Positions 15,090 through 21,980 of a stretch of 38,059 bases of DNA are shown piece after piece. The translations under genes were made by a program, and so were the position numbers. Position 1 is the stretch's first letter; every line of letters begins with the position of its first letter. The DNA comes from Thiogranum sp. GTDB taxonomy: Bacteria; Pseudomonadota; Gammaproteobacteria; DSM-19610. The stretch is from the NCBI GenBank assembly GCA_030148915.1, contig JASBSN010000102.1, positions 1 to 38,059 of the forward strand, given 5' to 3'. Below the pieces are notes generated by a model, which was not told the origin of the DNA, made no database searches, and saw only the letters and a list, made by a program, of their open reading frames with translations.

Positions 15090-15329
15090 ATGCCCTATTA
15101 CATTTATAAAATTACACTAGGCCCCACCGCTCTGACCAAATCGCTGCAAAAAATTGAGCAACACGAAACCTTCAAGGAAGCCAAACAACGGGCGCGCGGA
15201 ATGCGCGCCGAGGCCGCTGAAAGTGACGCCTCCCATATCAAGGTGATGTTCGCCGACAATGAGCTCGAGGCCGAAGAGAAGCTGATGGAAAAACGCGAAC
15301 AACCGATACTGCGTGAGTGGGAGAAATAA
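15090..15329 (+). CDS. Small conserved protein, unknown function
   Basis: 79 residues, soluble and highly charged. The start MPYYIYKI and the tail HIKVMFADNELEAEEKLMEKREQP match a type of short conserved gammaproteobacterial protein with no known role. The middle is a predicted helix (QKIEQHETFKEAKQRARGMRAEAAES). The ribosome-binding site is weak. It is followed 8 nt later by the gene at 15338 and is probably co-transcribed with it. Confidence 0.75.
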   Translation: MPYYIYKITLGPTALTKSLQKIEQHETFKEAKQRARGMRAEAAESDASHIKVMFADNELEAEEKLMEKREQPILREWEK

Positions 15330-15337
15330 CCGGCTTC

Positions 15338-15796
15338 ATGGTCGAGGAAGACTCTTTTCGCGCAACTTATAAAAGCATTAAGGAGCGCCTGTGTGTGTTC
15401 GAAAAAGCCGTTCTCAGTGGGCGGTGCGCCTGCCAGTGCGCCACCCGCTTTTACCTGGCCGACCGTGAAGGTATCGCCTGTGAGTCGGCCGCGGCGCATC
15501 GTCGCTGCGCGCGCTTGATCGGTCTGCTGCGCGAGAACGCCAAATTTGCCCTCAAAGTTACCGCCATCGATGGCGAACTTCCGCACGCCAAGGAAATCAA
15601 GATACAGAACGGCGGCCTGCTGGGTCTGCAGCGCGTGCTCAGACCTGACCTGAACGCGCAAAATGTGGTCGACGTGGTGGGGCTGACCACACTTGGGGAG
15701 ACCACGTTCGGTTCGCTGGAAGAGTTCCCCTATCGGGAAATTGTCAAGACAATCGTCGCATTTGAAGGCCGTCGCCGCCCGCGCTCCAAACGCTGA
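15338..15796 (+). CDS. Cysteine-rich hypothetical protein
   Basis: 152 residues. The N-terminal third contains a cysteine cluster: C17 region ERLCVFEKAV, then GRCACQC and later ACES and RRC, about six cysteines within 50 residues. This suggests a metal or Fe-S site. The remainder (LLGLQRVLRPDLNAQNVVDVVGLTTLGE) is not recognisable. The ATG at 15338 lies 8 nt after the preceding stop; a GTG at 15317 would overlap that gene. No family was recognised. Confidence 0.65.
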   Translation: MVEEDSFRATYKSIKERLCVFEKAVLSGRCACQCATRFYLADREGIACESAAAHRRCARLIGLLRENAKFALKVTAIDGELPHAKEIKIQNGGLLGLQRVLRPDLNAQNVVDVVGLTTLGETTFGSLEEFPYREIVKTIVAFEGRRRPRSKR

Positions 15797-15925
15797 GCGC
15801 ACGCCGCGGCTCACCTGCGCGGCGATTTATTCTGCATAAACCCCTAAAGGCCGCCTGCCGGCTTCCGACATATCGCTGAACAACTCCGATTAACTACCGC
15901 AGTAATCGCTGTAAGGCTGACACTT

Positions 15926-16783
15926 ATGGAAATCGAGGCATTTGCCGACGAAGGCCGGACATGGACGGTCACTTACGTGGTCTACGACCCGGACAGCAAG
16001 GACGCCGTGGTCATCGATCCGGTCCTCGATCTGGATGTCACGCCTTGGCGCACCTCAATCGAGTCAATCGAGCATATAACTGATTTTATTAAAAATAATG
16101 AGCTCACTGTGCACTGGATTCTGGACACCCACGTACACGCAGACCATATTACCGGCGCCGGCGAACTGAAAAAGCGCCTGCACGCTCCGATGGCCATCGG
16201 CGCCAACATCCGCCGCGTACAGGAAGTCTTCAAACAGGCCTTCAACCTGGACGACAAGTTCCGCGCCGACGGCAGCCAGTTCGACCGTCTGCTCAATGAC
16301 GGCGACCGTCTCAGCGCCGGCAGCCTGACGATCAACGTCCTGCACACGCCCGGACACACGCCGGCCTGCTGCACCTACCATATCGGCGATGCGCTGTTTT
16401 GCGGGGATGTCCTGTTCATGCCGGATATCGGCGTCGCGCGCTGTGATTTCCCCGGCGGCAGCCCGGAAGACCTGTACCGCTCGATTAAAGAGCGTCTTTA
16501 CAGCTTCCCTCACGCCACCCGGGTCATGGTGGGACACGACTACCCCAATAAGCGTGAATTTCAGTACCAGACAACCATCGGCCAGAGCAAGGCGTTCAAT
16601 TGCGATCTGCCCAACAGTATCAACGCCGAGGCCTTTATCGCCCGCATCCGCGAGCGCGACAGCCTGTTACCGGCACCGCGACTATTGTTTCCCAGTCTGC
16701 AGGTGAATATCAACGCCGGTGAGCTGCCGGAACCCGAAAACAACGAGGTCGCCTACCTCAAAGTGCCGCTGAACTATCTGTAA
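15926..16783 (+). CDS. MBL-fold hydrolase, persulfide-dioxygenase-like
   Basis: 285 residues of the metallo-beta-lactamase fold with DTHVHADHITG (metal ligands H69, H71, D73, H74), HTPGHTPACCTYHIGD and FCGDVLFMPDIGVARCDFPGG. The HxHxDH-H...D...H set with the extra loop after GVARCDFPGGS and the C-terminal NKREFQYQTTIG region is characteristic of ETHE1/Blh-type persulfide dioxygenases rather than glyoxalase II. These oxidise glutathione persulfide to sulfite and glutathione. AAGG lies about 9 nt before the ATG. It is followed after 44 bp by a cNMP-binding/rhodanese protein, which supports a role in reactive-sulfur handling. Confidence 0.83.
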   Translation: MEIEAFADEGRTWTVTYVVYDPDSKDAVVIDPVLDLDVTPWRTSIESIEHITDFIKNNELTVHWILDTHVHADHITGAGELKKRLHAPMAIGANIRRVQEVFKQAFNLDDKFRADGSQFDRLLNDGDRLSAGSLTINVLHTPGHTPACCTYHIGDALFCGDVLFMPDIGVARCDFPGGSPEDLYRSIKERLYSFPHATRVMVGHDYPNKREFQYQTTIGQSKAFNCDLPNSINAEAFIARIRERDSLLPAPRLLFPSLQVNINAGELPEPENNEVAYLKVPLNYL

Positions 16784-16827
16784 CAGGCCAACGACCTCAC
16801 ACCGCACCGACAAGAGAGAGCTACACC

Positions 16828-17931
16828 ATGATGAGCGTCAAGCTGGAAAGAGTGCTGAGAAATCTGTCGTCGAACTACATGCCCTTTACGCTGCTCTCGC
16901 CCGAGCGTCTCTCGGAGGTGGTGAATATCGTGCGCTTCATGGAATTGCGCGAAGGGGAAATCATGCAGATTCGCGGCAGCGCGGCCAACGATTACCTGTA
17001 TGTGGTCGAGGGCCACCTCGAAGTGATCCAGCGCGGCTCCATCCGCTCGTTCACCGGACCGGAAGACACCCGCAACCACCCCTTCATCCTGCCCAGTGCA
17101 CCGGCCACCGCGACCATCGTGGCGCGGCAGAACTCGATTGTCTGCCATGCCGATCGCGCCATGTTGGACAATCTCATCGCCTGGGACGAAATGGTCCACC
17201 TCAGCGAAGACAGCGATAGCGAACTGCACACGCGGCTGGATCTGGTGCGCAACTCCCTGGTATTCCGGCGCCTGCCGCTGGAGTTGCTGGAAAGCGCGTT
17301 CAGACGGATGGAAATCCGTACCGTCGCGGCGGGGATGGATATCATTCGCATGGGTGAGGACGGGGATGCCTTTTACATCATCAGCCGGGGCACTGCGGAG
17401 ACCTACCAAATCGGCCTCTATGACGATGAACCGACGAAAATCGCCGACCTGGCCGAGGGCGACGCGTTTGGCTGCGAGGCGCTGATTTCCGGTAACAAAC
17501 GCTGCGAAACCGTGCGCGCCACCACCGATTGCACTCTGCTCGTCCTCAACCGCGAAGCCTTTGAAGATCTGATCAAGAACCCCCTGATCAAGACGGTACA
17601 CCCGAATGTCGCCAGGACCATGGTCGAGACCGGCTACAAAATGCTCGACGTGCGCTACGCTGAGGAATTCGACGACCACCACATCCCCGGCGCCCTGCTC
17701 ATGCCGCTGTACGAATTACGCAACCGCATTAATGAACTGGACAGACAGCAACGGTATATTGTCTACTGCCACGCAGGCGGGCGGGCCGCTGTCGCCACCC
17801 TGATACTCAACCAGAATCAGTTTGACGTCGTCTGTCTCGAGGGCGGCATCCGCGACTGGCCGTTCGAAACCGCTGCGGTGGCGGAAGATTACCTGGAGGA
17901 GCCTGCGAAACAGGCTATTAGCGCCATATAG
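16828..17931 (+). CDS. Double cyclic-nucleotide-binding domain protein with rhodanese domain
   Basis: 367 residues in three domains. Two cNMP-binding/CAP effector-like beta-rolls come first (about 20-125 and 145-255). The second is better conserved, with GDAFYIISRGTAETYQ and GDAFGCEALISGNKRCETVRA. The C-terminal rhodanese domain (about 265-355) has YKMLDVRYAEEFDDHHIPGALLMP and active-site cysteine C314 in YCHAGGRAA. There is no helix-turn-helix, so it is not a transcription factor. It may be a sulfurtransferase controlled by a nucleotide. GAGAGAG lies before the ATG. Its neighbour is the persulfide-dioxygenase-like gene. Confidence 0.87.
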   Translation: MMSVKLERVLRNLSSNYMPFTLLSPERLSEVVNIVRFMELREGEIMQIRGSAANDYLYVVEGHLEVIQRGSIRSFTGPEDTRNHPFILPSAPATATIVARQNSIVCHADRAMLDNLIAWDEMVHLSEDSDSELHTRLDLVRNSLVFRRLPLELLESAFRRMEIRTVAAGMDIIRMGEDGDAFYIISRGTAETYQIGLYDDEPTKIADLAEGDAFGCEALISGNKRCETVRATTDCTLLVLNREAFEDLIKNPLIKTVHPNVARTMVETGYKMLDVRYAEEFDDHHIPGALLMPLYELRNRINELDRQQRYIVYCHAGGRAAVATLILNQNQFDVVCLEGGIRDWPFETAAVAEDYLEEPAKQAISAI

Positions 17932-17933
17932 CC

Positions 17934-17967
17934 CTGCCGGCAGTCGAGCCGTCACGGCTCTCGGCAG
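17934..17967 (+). promoter_or_regulatory. Hairpin that covers the YdcH-like ribosome-binding site
   Basis: CTGCCG (17934-17939) pairs with CGGCAG (17962-17967) and encloses GAGCCG-TCA-CGGCTC (17946-17960). The 3' arm contains part of the ribosome-binding site GGCAGGAG (17963-17970) of the next gene. No T-run follows, so it is not an intrinsic terminator. It could limit translation or stabilise mRNA ends. Confidence 0.5.
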
Positions 17968-17978
17968 GAGTCCCGGCA

Positions 17979-18197
17979 ATTAACAATCAGCTGACACACG
18001 AAGAAACCGAGGCCCTGCGCCTGCAACTCGATGAACTACGCCTGGAGCACCGGGACCTGGATGATGTGATTGATCATCTGACCCACTCCGCTTATCCCGA
18101 CCCGATGCAGATCAGGCGCCTGAAAAAACGCAAATTACGCCTCAAGGATATGATCCAGTTGATCGAAAGCCGACTGATTCCGGATATCGATGCCTGA
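17979..18197 (+). CDS. YdcH-family (DUF465-like) small protein, apparent ATT start
   Basis: 72 residues, a helical hairpin: LRLQLDELRLEHRDLDDVIDHL, then a turn with YPDPMQIRRLKKRKLRLKDMI and QLIESRLIPD. The EHR.LD..I..L and RLKK.KL.LKD.I patterns match the YdcH/DUF465 family (function unknown, SlyX-sized). No ATG, GTG or TTG lies upstream in frame; a strong ribosome-binding site GGCAGGAG (17963-17970) is 8 nt before ATT at 17979, so ATT is the best start, with CTG at 17991 as a poorer one. The stop touches the stop of the convergent gene at 18198. Expected to be co-transcribed with the cNMP-rhodanese gene 47 bp upstream. Confidence 0.65.
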   Translation: MNNQLTHEETEALRLQLDELRLEHRDLDDVIDHLTHSAYPDPMQIRRLKKRKLRLKDMIQLIESRLIPDIDA

Positions 18198-18896
18198 TCA
18201 GCCACCGGCCCGATAAACCACCTGCTTTACCGGCGACAGCACTTCGATACTGGCGCCCTGCGCCTCGGCGACGCGGCGCACCTGCACATACAGCCGTTTC
18301 GCTCCCTTACCGGCACTCAGAGTAAAGGGCACCAGCGCCTTGTACGCCTGCCAGTGCGCGTCGCCGAAGTCCGCCTGCTCGCTGATACGGATCTGATTGA
18401 CCGGTGCCGAAGCGCGCGCTGCCACCAGCACGCTGGCCGACGACGCATTGCCGTTAGCGCGAACACGCACCGCTTCCAAACTCAGACCCGCTGCCGAAGC
18501 GGCCGTGTCGCCAAGCGGTGCATCGCACTGGGCGCCACCGCCACCGGTCGCCAGTTTGATCACCAAAACCCGGCTTTCATAGAGCGGCTCCAGCGCCTGG
18601 CGGTGCCCCTGATAGCCCTTGCCTGAAACCGTGAGAAGCAACGGGTGCGCGCCGATATCGTCAAAGCGCACCACACCCTGGCGGTTACTGCGACGCGCGC
18701 CGAACTGATCCAGGCGCGCATTGGTCCCCAGACAGACGGCCGCCGCGGCCACCGGTGTGCCGGTATTTCGATTCAAAACGCGGACTTCCAGCCAACTTGG
18801 CTGCAACGAAGCGGCCTGGCCCTGCGGCGCCGCCGCCACCATAAAGAGCATAACCGCCAGCGCCGGCAGCCAGTTTTTCAGTGCTTGTTTTCGCAT
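18198..18896 (-). CDS. Exported protein with carboxypeptidase-regulatory-like domain
   Basis: 232 residues with a signal peptide (MRKQALKNWLPALAVMLFMV...AAPQGQA), so periplasmic or outer-surface. Residues 32-100 form an Ig-like/carboxypeptidase-regulatory beta-sandwich (LEVRVLNRNTGTPVAAAAVCLGTN, then RRSNRQGVVRFDDIGAHPLLLTVSGKGYQ). The second half (VRVRANGNASSASVLVAARASAP ... LYVQVRRVAEAQGASIEVLSP) looks like another beta-rich domain. No enzyme motif. The longer upstream frame (40 codons) lacks signal features. The role is unknown; it may bind surface polymers or partners. Confidence 0.72.
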   Translation of the reverse strand: MRKQALKNWLPALAVMLFMVAAAPQGQAASLQPSWLEVRVLNRNTGTPVAAAAVCLGTNARLDQFGARRSNRQGVVRFDDIGAHPLLLTVSGKGYQGHRQALEPLYESRVLVIKLATGGGGAQCDAPLGDTAASAAGLSLEAVRVRANGNASSASVLVAARASAPVNQIRISEQADFGDAHWQAYKALVPFTLSAGKGAKRLYVQVRRVAEAQGASIEVLSPVKQVVYRAGG

Positions 18897-19229
18897 TATC
18901 GTCGCCCCGCATAGCTTATCTTGGTCACTTGTTTCAGTGTAAAGCCGCGGTCGGGCCAGGTACAGCAGCGCCGAGGCCGGTCGTCCACCGGGAAATGCGT
19001 CGACGGCGCGGTCCACGAGGGGCCGGCAGCGGCGGCGGAAACATTATTATCCCTTTGATATTTATAGGTATGCTGAACAGATGACGGGTATGCCGAGGTA
19101 TCGGCCGCCGCTGCGGCGCCCCTGTTCTGAGCGCCTCAAACGCTGCGTGAATCGACAATATCTGCAATTTGTCCTCAATGAATCTGCGCCGCCGACGCTA
19201 ACCCGAGTTGGGTGGAAACAGCATCAGTT
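18897..19229. other. Divergent intergenic region, AT-rich in the middle
   Basis: 333 bp between two divergent envelope-protein genes. An AT-rich stretch at about 19040-19075 (TTATTATCCCTTTGATATTTATAGG) could hold promoters, but no hexamer pair with a good spacing is convincing. No other feature is seen. Confidence 0.45.
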
Positions 19230-20267
19230 ATGGAAAGTCGTAAAGCAAAATACAAGCATTCTCCGGCGCTGCCGGGTGAGCCCGCAGCGGCGGTCAGGCG
19301 CGACCAGGTCGAGGCCGTGCAGCGCCGCGCAGGCAAATTAACCGATGCAATTGAAAACCGTGCACAGACAGACACAGGACATACGCTTGCCCGACACCGG
19401 CAACAGAAGATCCAGCGACAGCTGGCGCACCTGCGCAGCGAAGCCATGCAGGCCCGTCGCCTCGCCGAGCAGATCAGTAATCTGTCGCAGGACAATCTGA
19501 TGAACGATGCGCCCACGATCGAGCACAAACGCGCCCGGCAACCTGAGCGGCGGGTGGCAGGCAAACCGCGCGCCACCGGCAGCCAGTCCAGATTCAACCC
19601 CCTGCACCCTTCCATGGAACTGCCACCGGAACAGTTGATCCGGTTGCTGGGCCTGGAGGACAAGCCGGCGCGCAAACAGCACAAAGCCGCAACCGCGGCG
19701 GCGGCCAGGAACAAGGACGGCGCCGGCGCGCTGGTCGCCAAGCGCGTAGCGCCTGTGACGGTCGCCGACATACCCAGCATAAACATGGCCGCCGAGCAGC
19801 GCACCCGCCCGGCGTCCCGGCGACGCGCCACGGATCTGCGCGGCTCTTCCAGGCGTCGCCCGAGTCTGCTGTTGAGCGCAGGCGGAATCGGACTCGCCGC
19901 GGGAATCATCCTCTCGGCCTATTTTTTCTGGTGGCAACCCTCGGCGTTGCGCGCGCCCGCGCTCGCCGCGCATCCGGCAACGGCAACGCTATCCGCTCCT
20001 CGCGCTCAACCCGCCTCCACACCGCCTGCGGCTAAGGCCGCGGACAAGCCACCCAGCGCACCGGGCACCGGCGCCCCCGCCCCTGCCCCGCTTGCCGCCA
20101 ACCCGCAATGGCGCAAAGCGGTGGCCACCGAGGAACAACGCTTGCTGAACGACGCCAAGCGGCGATTGAGCCAACGCCTGAAAGCCGGTCCCGTAGCCGC
20201 GGGCGCGCTGGCGCGACCCAACCCCGTGACCCGACCGGACCCTGAGGGCGACAAGACGCTTTTCTGA
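19230..20267 (+). CDS. Bitopic membrane protein with basic N-terminus and Pro/Ala-rich tail
   Basis: 345 residues. The cytoplasmic N-terminal 210 residues are basic and largely disordered, with a helical region (ARHRQQKIQRQLAHLRSEAMQARRLAEQISNLSQ) and MELPPEQLIRLLGLEDK. One membrane segment (LLLSAGGIGLAAGIILSAYFF, about 213-236) is followed by a Pro/Ala-rich stretch (AHPATATLSAPRAQPASTPPAAK) and a charged C-terminal helix. This topology fits envelope-spanning linkers such as secretion or division adaptors, but no family is recognised. A GTG at 19212 would add six residues. Confidence 0.7.
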   Translation: MESRKAKYKHSPALPGEPAAAVRRDQVEAVQRRAGKLTDAIENRAQTDTGHTLARHRQQKIQRQLAHLRSEAMQARRLAEQISNLSQDNLMNDAPTIEHKRARQPERRVAGKPRATGSQSRFNPLHPSMELPPEQLIRLLGLEDKPARKQHKAATAAAARNKDGAGALVAKRVAPVTVADIPSINMAAEQRTRPASRRRATDLRGSSRRRPSLLLSAGGIGLAAGIILSAYFFWWQPSALRAPALAAHPATATLSAPRAQPASTPPAAKAADKPPSAPGTGAPAPAPLAANPQWRKAVATEEQRLLNDAKRRLSQRLKAGPVAAGALARPNPVTRPDPEGDKTLF

Positions 20268-20282
20268 GCCGAGCCGGGTGCC

Positions 20283-20831
20283 TCAGCGGGCGCCAAGCGG
20301 CGCTGGCGACAAACCGTTCGCAGACGGCGCACTTAGTACCGACCCCCCAACCCCGCCGGAAGCCGCGCCGGTACCGACTCCCTGGCGCGATCCGCCGCTC
20401 AGCGCCGGTAACAGCAACGGGGCGCCGTCGGCGAAGCGGAACATCTCGGTATACAGCGGCCAACCACTCTCGTCGACTACCGTCACCGACCACTCGCCCA
20501 CCTGGTCCGGCTCTATATCTTTCCTTGAATAGACCCGCCAGCGCGGCCCGCCAACCTTGAACGGTACCAGCGACTCGAGCCGGCCGCGGTACATCCAGCG
20601 ATGCGTTACGGTCCGGCCACCGAGGTGACGCAAGTCAGTGAAAAAATACACCGAGCTGACCCGCGGCGTCGCCACCACCAGCCGATCGATGGGCTCACGA
20701 TTTTTTATCCCGGAGGTAAACTGCGCGCGCGCCACTTGCCACTGGGGATCCGCGACGGGCGCTTGTTCGGCGGCGAGGGACAGCGGTCGCAACAACACAA
20801 GGCCGACGGCCAGCCAGGGCCACATCTGCAT
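20283..20831 (-). CDS. DUF2914-domain exported protein
   Basis: 182 residues with a signal peptide (MQMWPWLAVGLVLLRPLSLAA). The domain at about 30-125 shows the DUF2914 pattern: ARAQFTSGIKNREPIDRL, VYFFTDLRHLGGRTVTHRWMYRGR, GPRWRVYSRKDI and GEWSVTVVDESGWPLY. The C-terminal 40 residues are Gly/Ser/Ala-rich and variable. Function unknown; DUF2914 proteins are envelope proteins of Gammaproteobacteria and Deltaproteobacteria. Convergent with the bitopic gene, 15 bp apart. It lies 27 bp downstream of zapE on the same strand. Confidence 0.82.
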   Translation of the reverse strand: MQMWPWLAVGLVLLRPLSLAAEQAPVADPQWQVARAQFTSGIKNREPIDRLVVATPRVSSVYFFTDLRHLGGRTVTHRWMYRGRLESLVPFKVGGPRWRVYSRKDIEPDQVGEWSVTVVDESGWPLYTEMFRFADGAPLLLPALSGGSRQGVGTGAASGGVGGSVLSAPSANGLSPAPLGAR

Positions 20832-20858
20832 GCCTGGTTCTCCTTATCTATAGGTGTT

Positions 20859-21941
20859 TCAGTCAATTCGGTGCGCCCGCGCCAGATAGCCGGCGCCCGA
20901 CATTTCGCTGAGACGGCTCGCCGTACGCCGGAACAGCTCACGCAAGCGCGTGCCCGTGTACAGCCGCTCCGGCTCGGCCGCCGCCGTCATCACCAGCTTT
21001 ACGCCGTGATCGTACAGTGCGTCGATCAGATGGATAAAGCGGCGTACTGCCTCATCTTGCTCGTCGCCCAGCTGCGGCACAGCCTGCAACAGCAGGGTTT
21101 GAAATTCGCATGCCAGTTGCAGATAGTCGCCCGCCGAACGCGGACTGTGGCAGAGCTCGGCAAAACCGAACCATACCGCGTGTTCTGTCCGCCCGCGTGC
21201 CAGCAACGTGCGCCCGGCTATCTGCAAAGCGGTCTCCACCTGCTCCTGCCCGGCCGCCAGTTGTCGCCAGCGCAACTGTAACCAAGCCCCCGCTTGCGCC
21301 GGTTCAACCACGCGGTAATTACTCCCCGCCTCGAACTGCGCACAGCGGAAATCAAGGTCACCGGCCAGCCATACCACCTGCGTGCAGCGCTTGAGCAAAC
21401 CGATGGCCGGCAGAAACCGCTCTCTTTGCAAACCGTCGCAATACAGATCATCCGGAGCCGCATTGGAAGTGGCAATCAGCACCAGTCCGTGTTTGAACAT
21501 TTCTTCCAGCAGTCCGGCGAGCAACATGGCGTCGGCCACGTCGGTGACATGAAACTCATCGAGACACAACACTCGCTGACCGGCGACCATTTGCGCGGCG
21601 ACAATTTTCAACGGATCGCGCGTGCTCGCCAGGGCGCTCAGTCGGTGGTGCACTTCGAGCATGAATCGGTGAAAGTGCACACGGCGCTTTTCGGCAAATG
21701 GCAGGCTGGCGTAAAAACTGTCCATCAGGTAGGTCTTGCCGCGACCGGGAGCCCCCCACAGATACACACCTCGCGGTGCCTCGGCACGCCGCGTCAGGCG
21801 CCGCCACCAGGAAACCGGCGACGGGGTTTTCTGCAGCGCCGCAAAAACGGTTTGCAACGCTTGGACACTGTGCAGCTGTGCGTTATCGGCGTGAAAATTC
21901 TCACGCAGCAGGTCGGCCCGGTAACGCTCCAACGGTGTCAT
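20859..21941 (-). CDS. zapE: Cell division protein ZapE (AFG1-like ATPase)
   Basis: 360 residues, an AFG1-like P-loop ATPase. Walker A is GAPGRGKT (63-70), Walker B VLCLDEFHVTD, sensor region VLIATSNAAPDDLYCDGLQRERFLPAI. ZapE works with the FtsZ ring during late division and stress in E. coli. Length and motifs fit the bacterial family. It follows the M16C peptidase gene on the minus strand after 39 bp and is probably co-transcribed with it. Confidence 0.93.
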   Translation of the reverse strand: MTPLERYRADLLRENFHADNAQLHSVQALQTVFAALQKTPSPVSWWRRLTRRAEAPRGVYLWGAPGRGKTYLMDSFYASLPFAEKRRVHFHRFMLEVHHRLSALASTRDPLKIVAAQMVAGQRVLCLDEFHVTDVADAMLLAGLLEEMFKHGLVLIATSNAAPDDLYCDGLQRERFLPAIGLLKRCTQVVWLAGDLDFRCAQFEAGSNYRVVEPAQAGAWLQLRWRQLAAGQEQVETALQIAGRTLLARGRTEHAVWFGFAELCHSPRSAGDYLQLACEFQTLLLQAVPQLGDEQDEAVRRFIHLIDALYDHGVKLVMTAAAEPERLYTGTRLRELFRRTASRLSEMSGAGYLARAHRID

Positions 21942-21980
21942 ACCGTTAAACCCGTCTCGCTACCTGCATACAAAACCACC

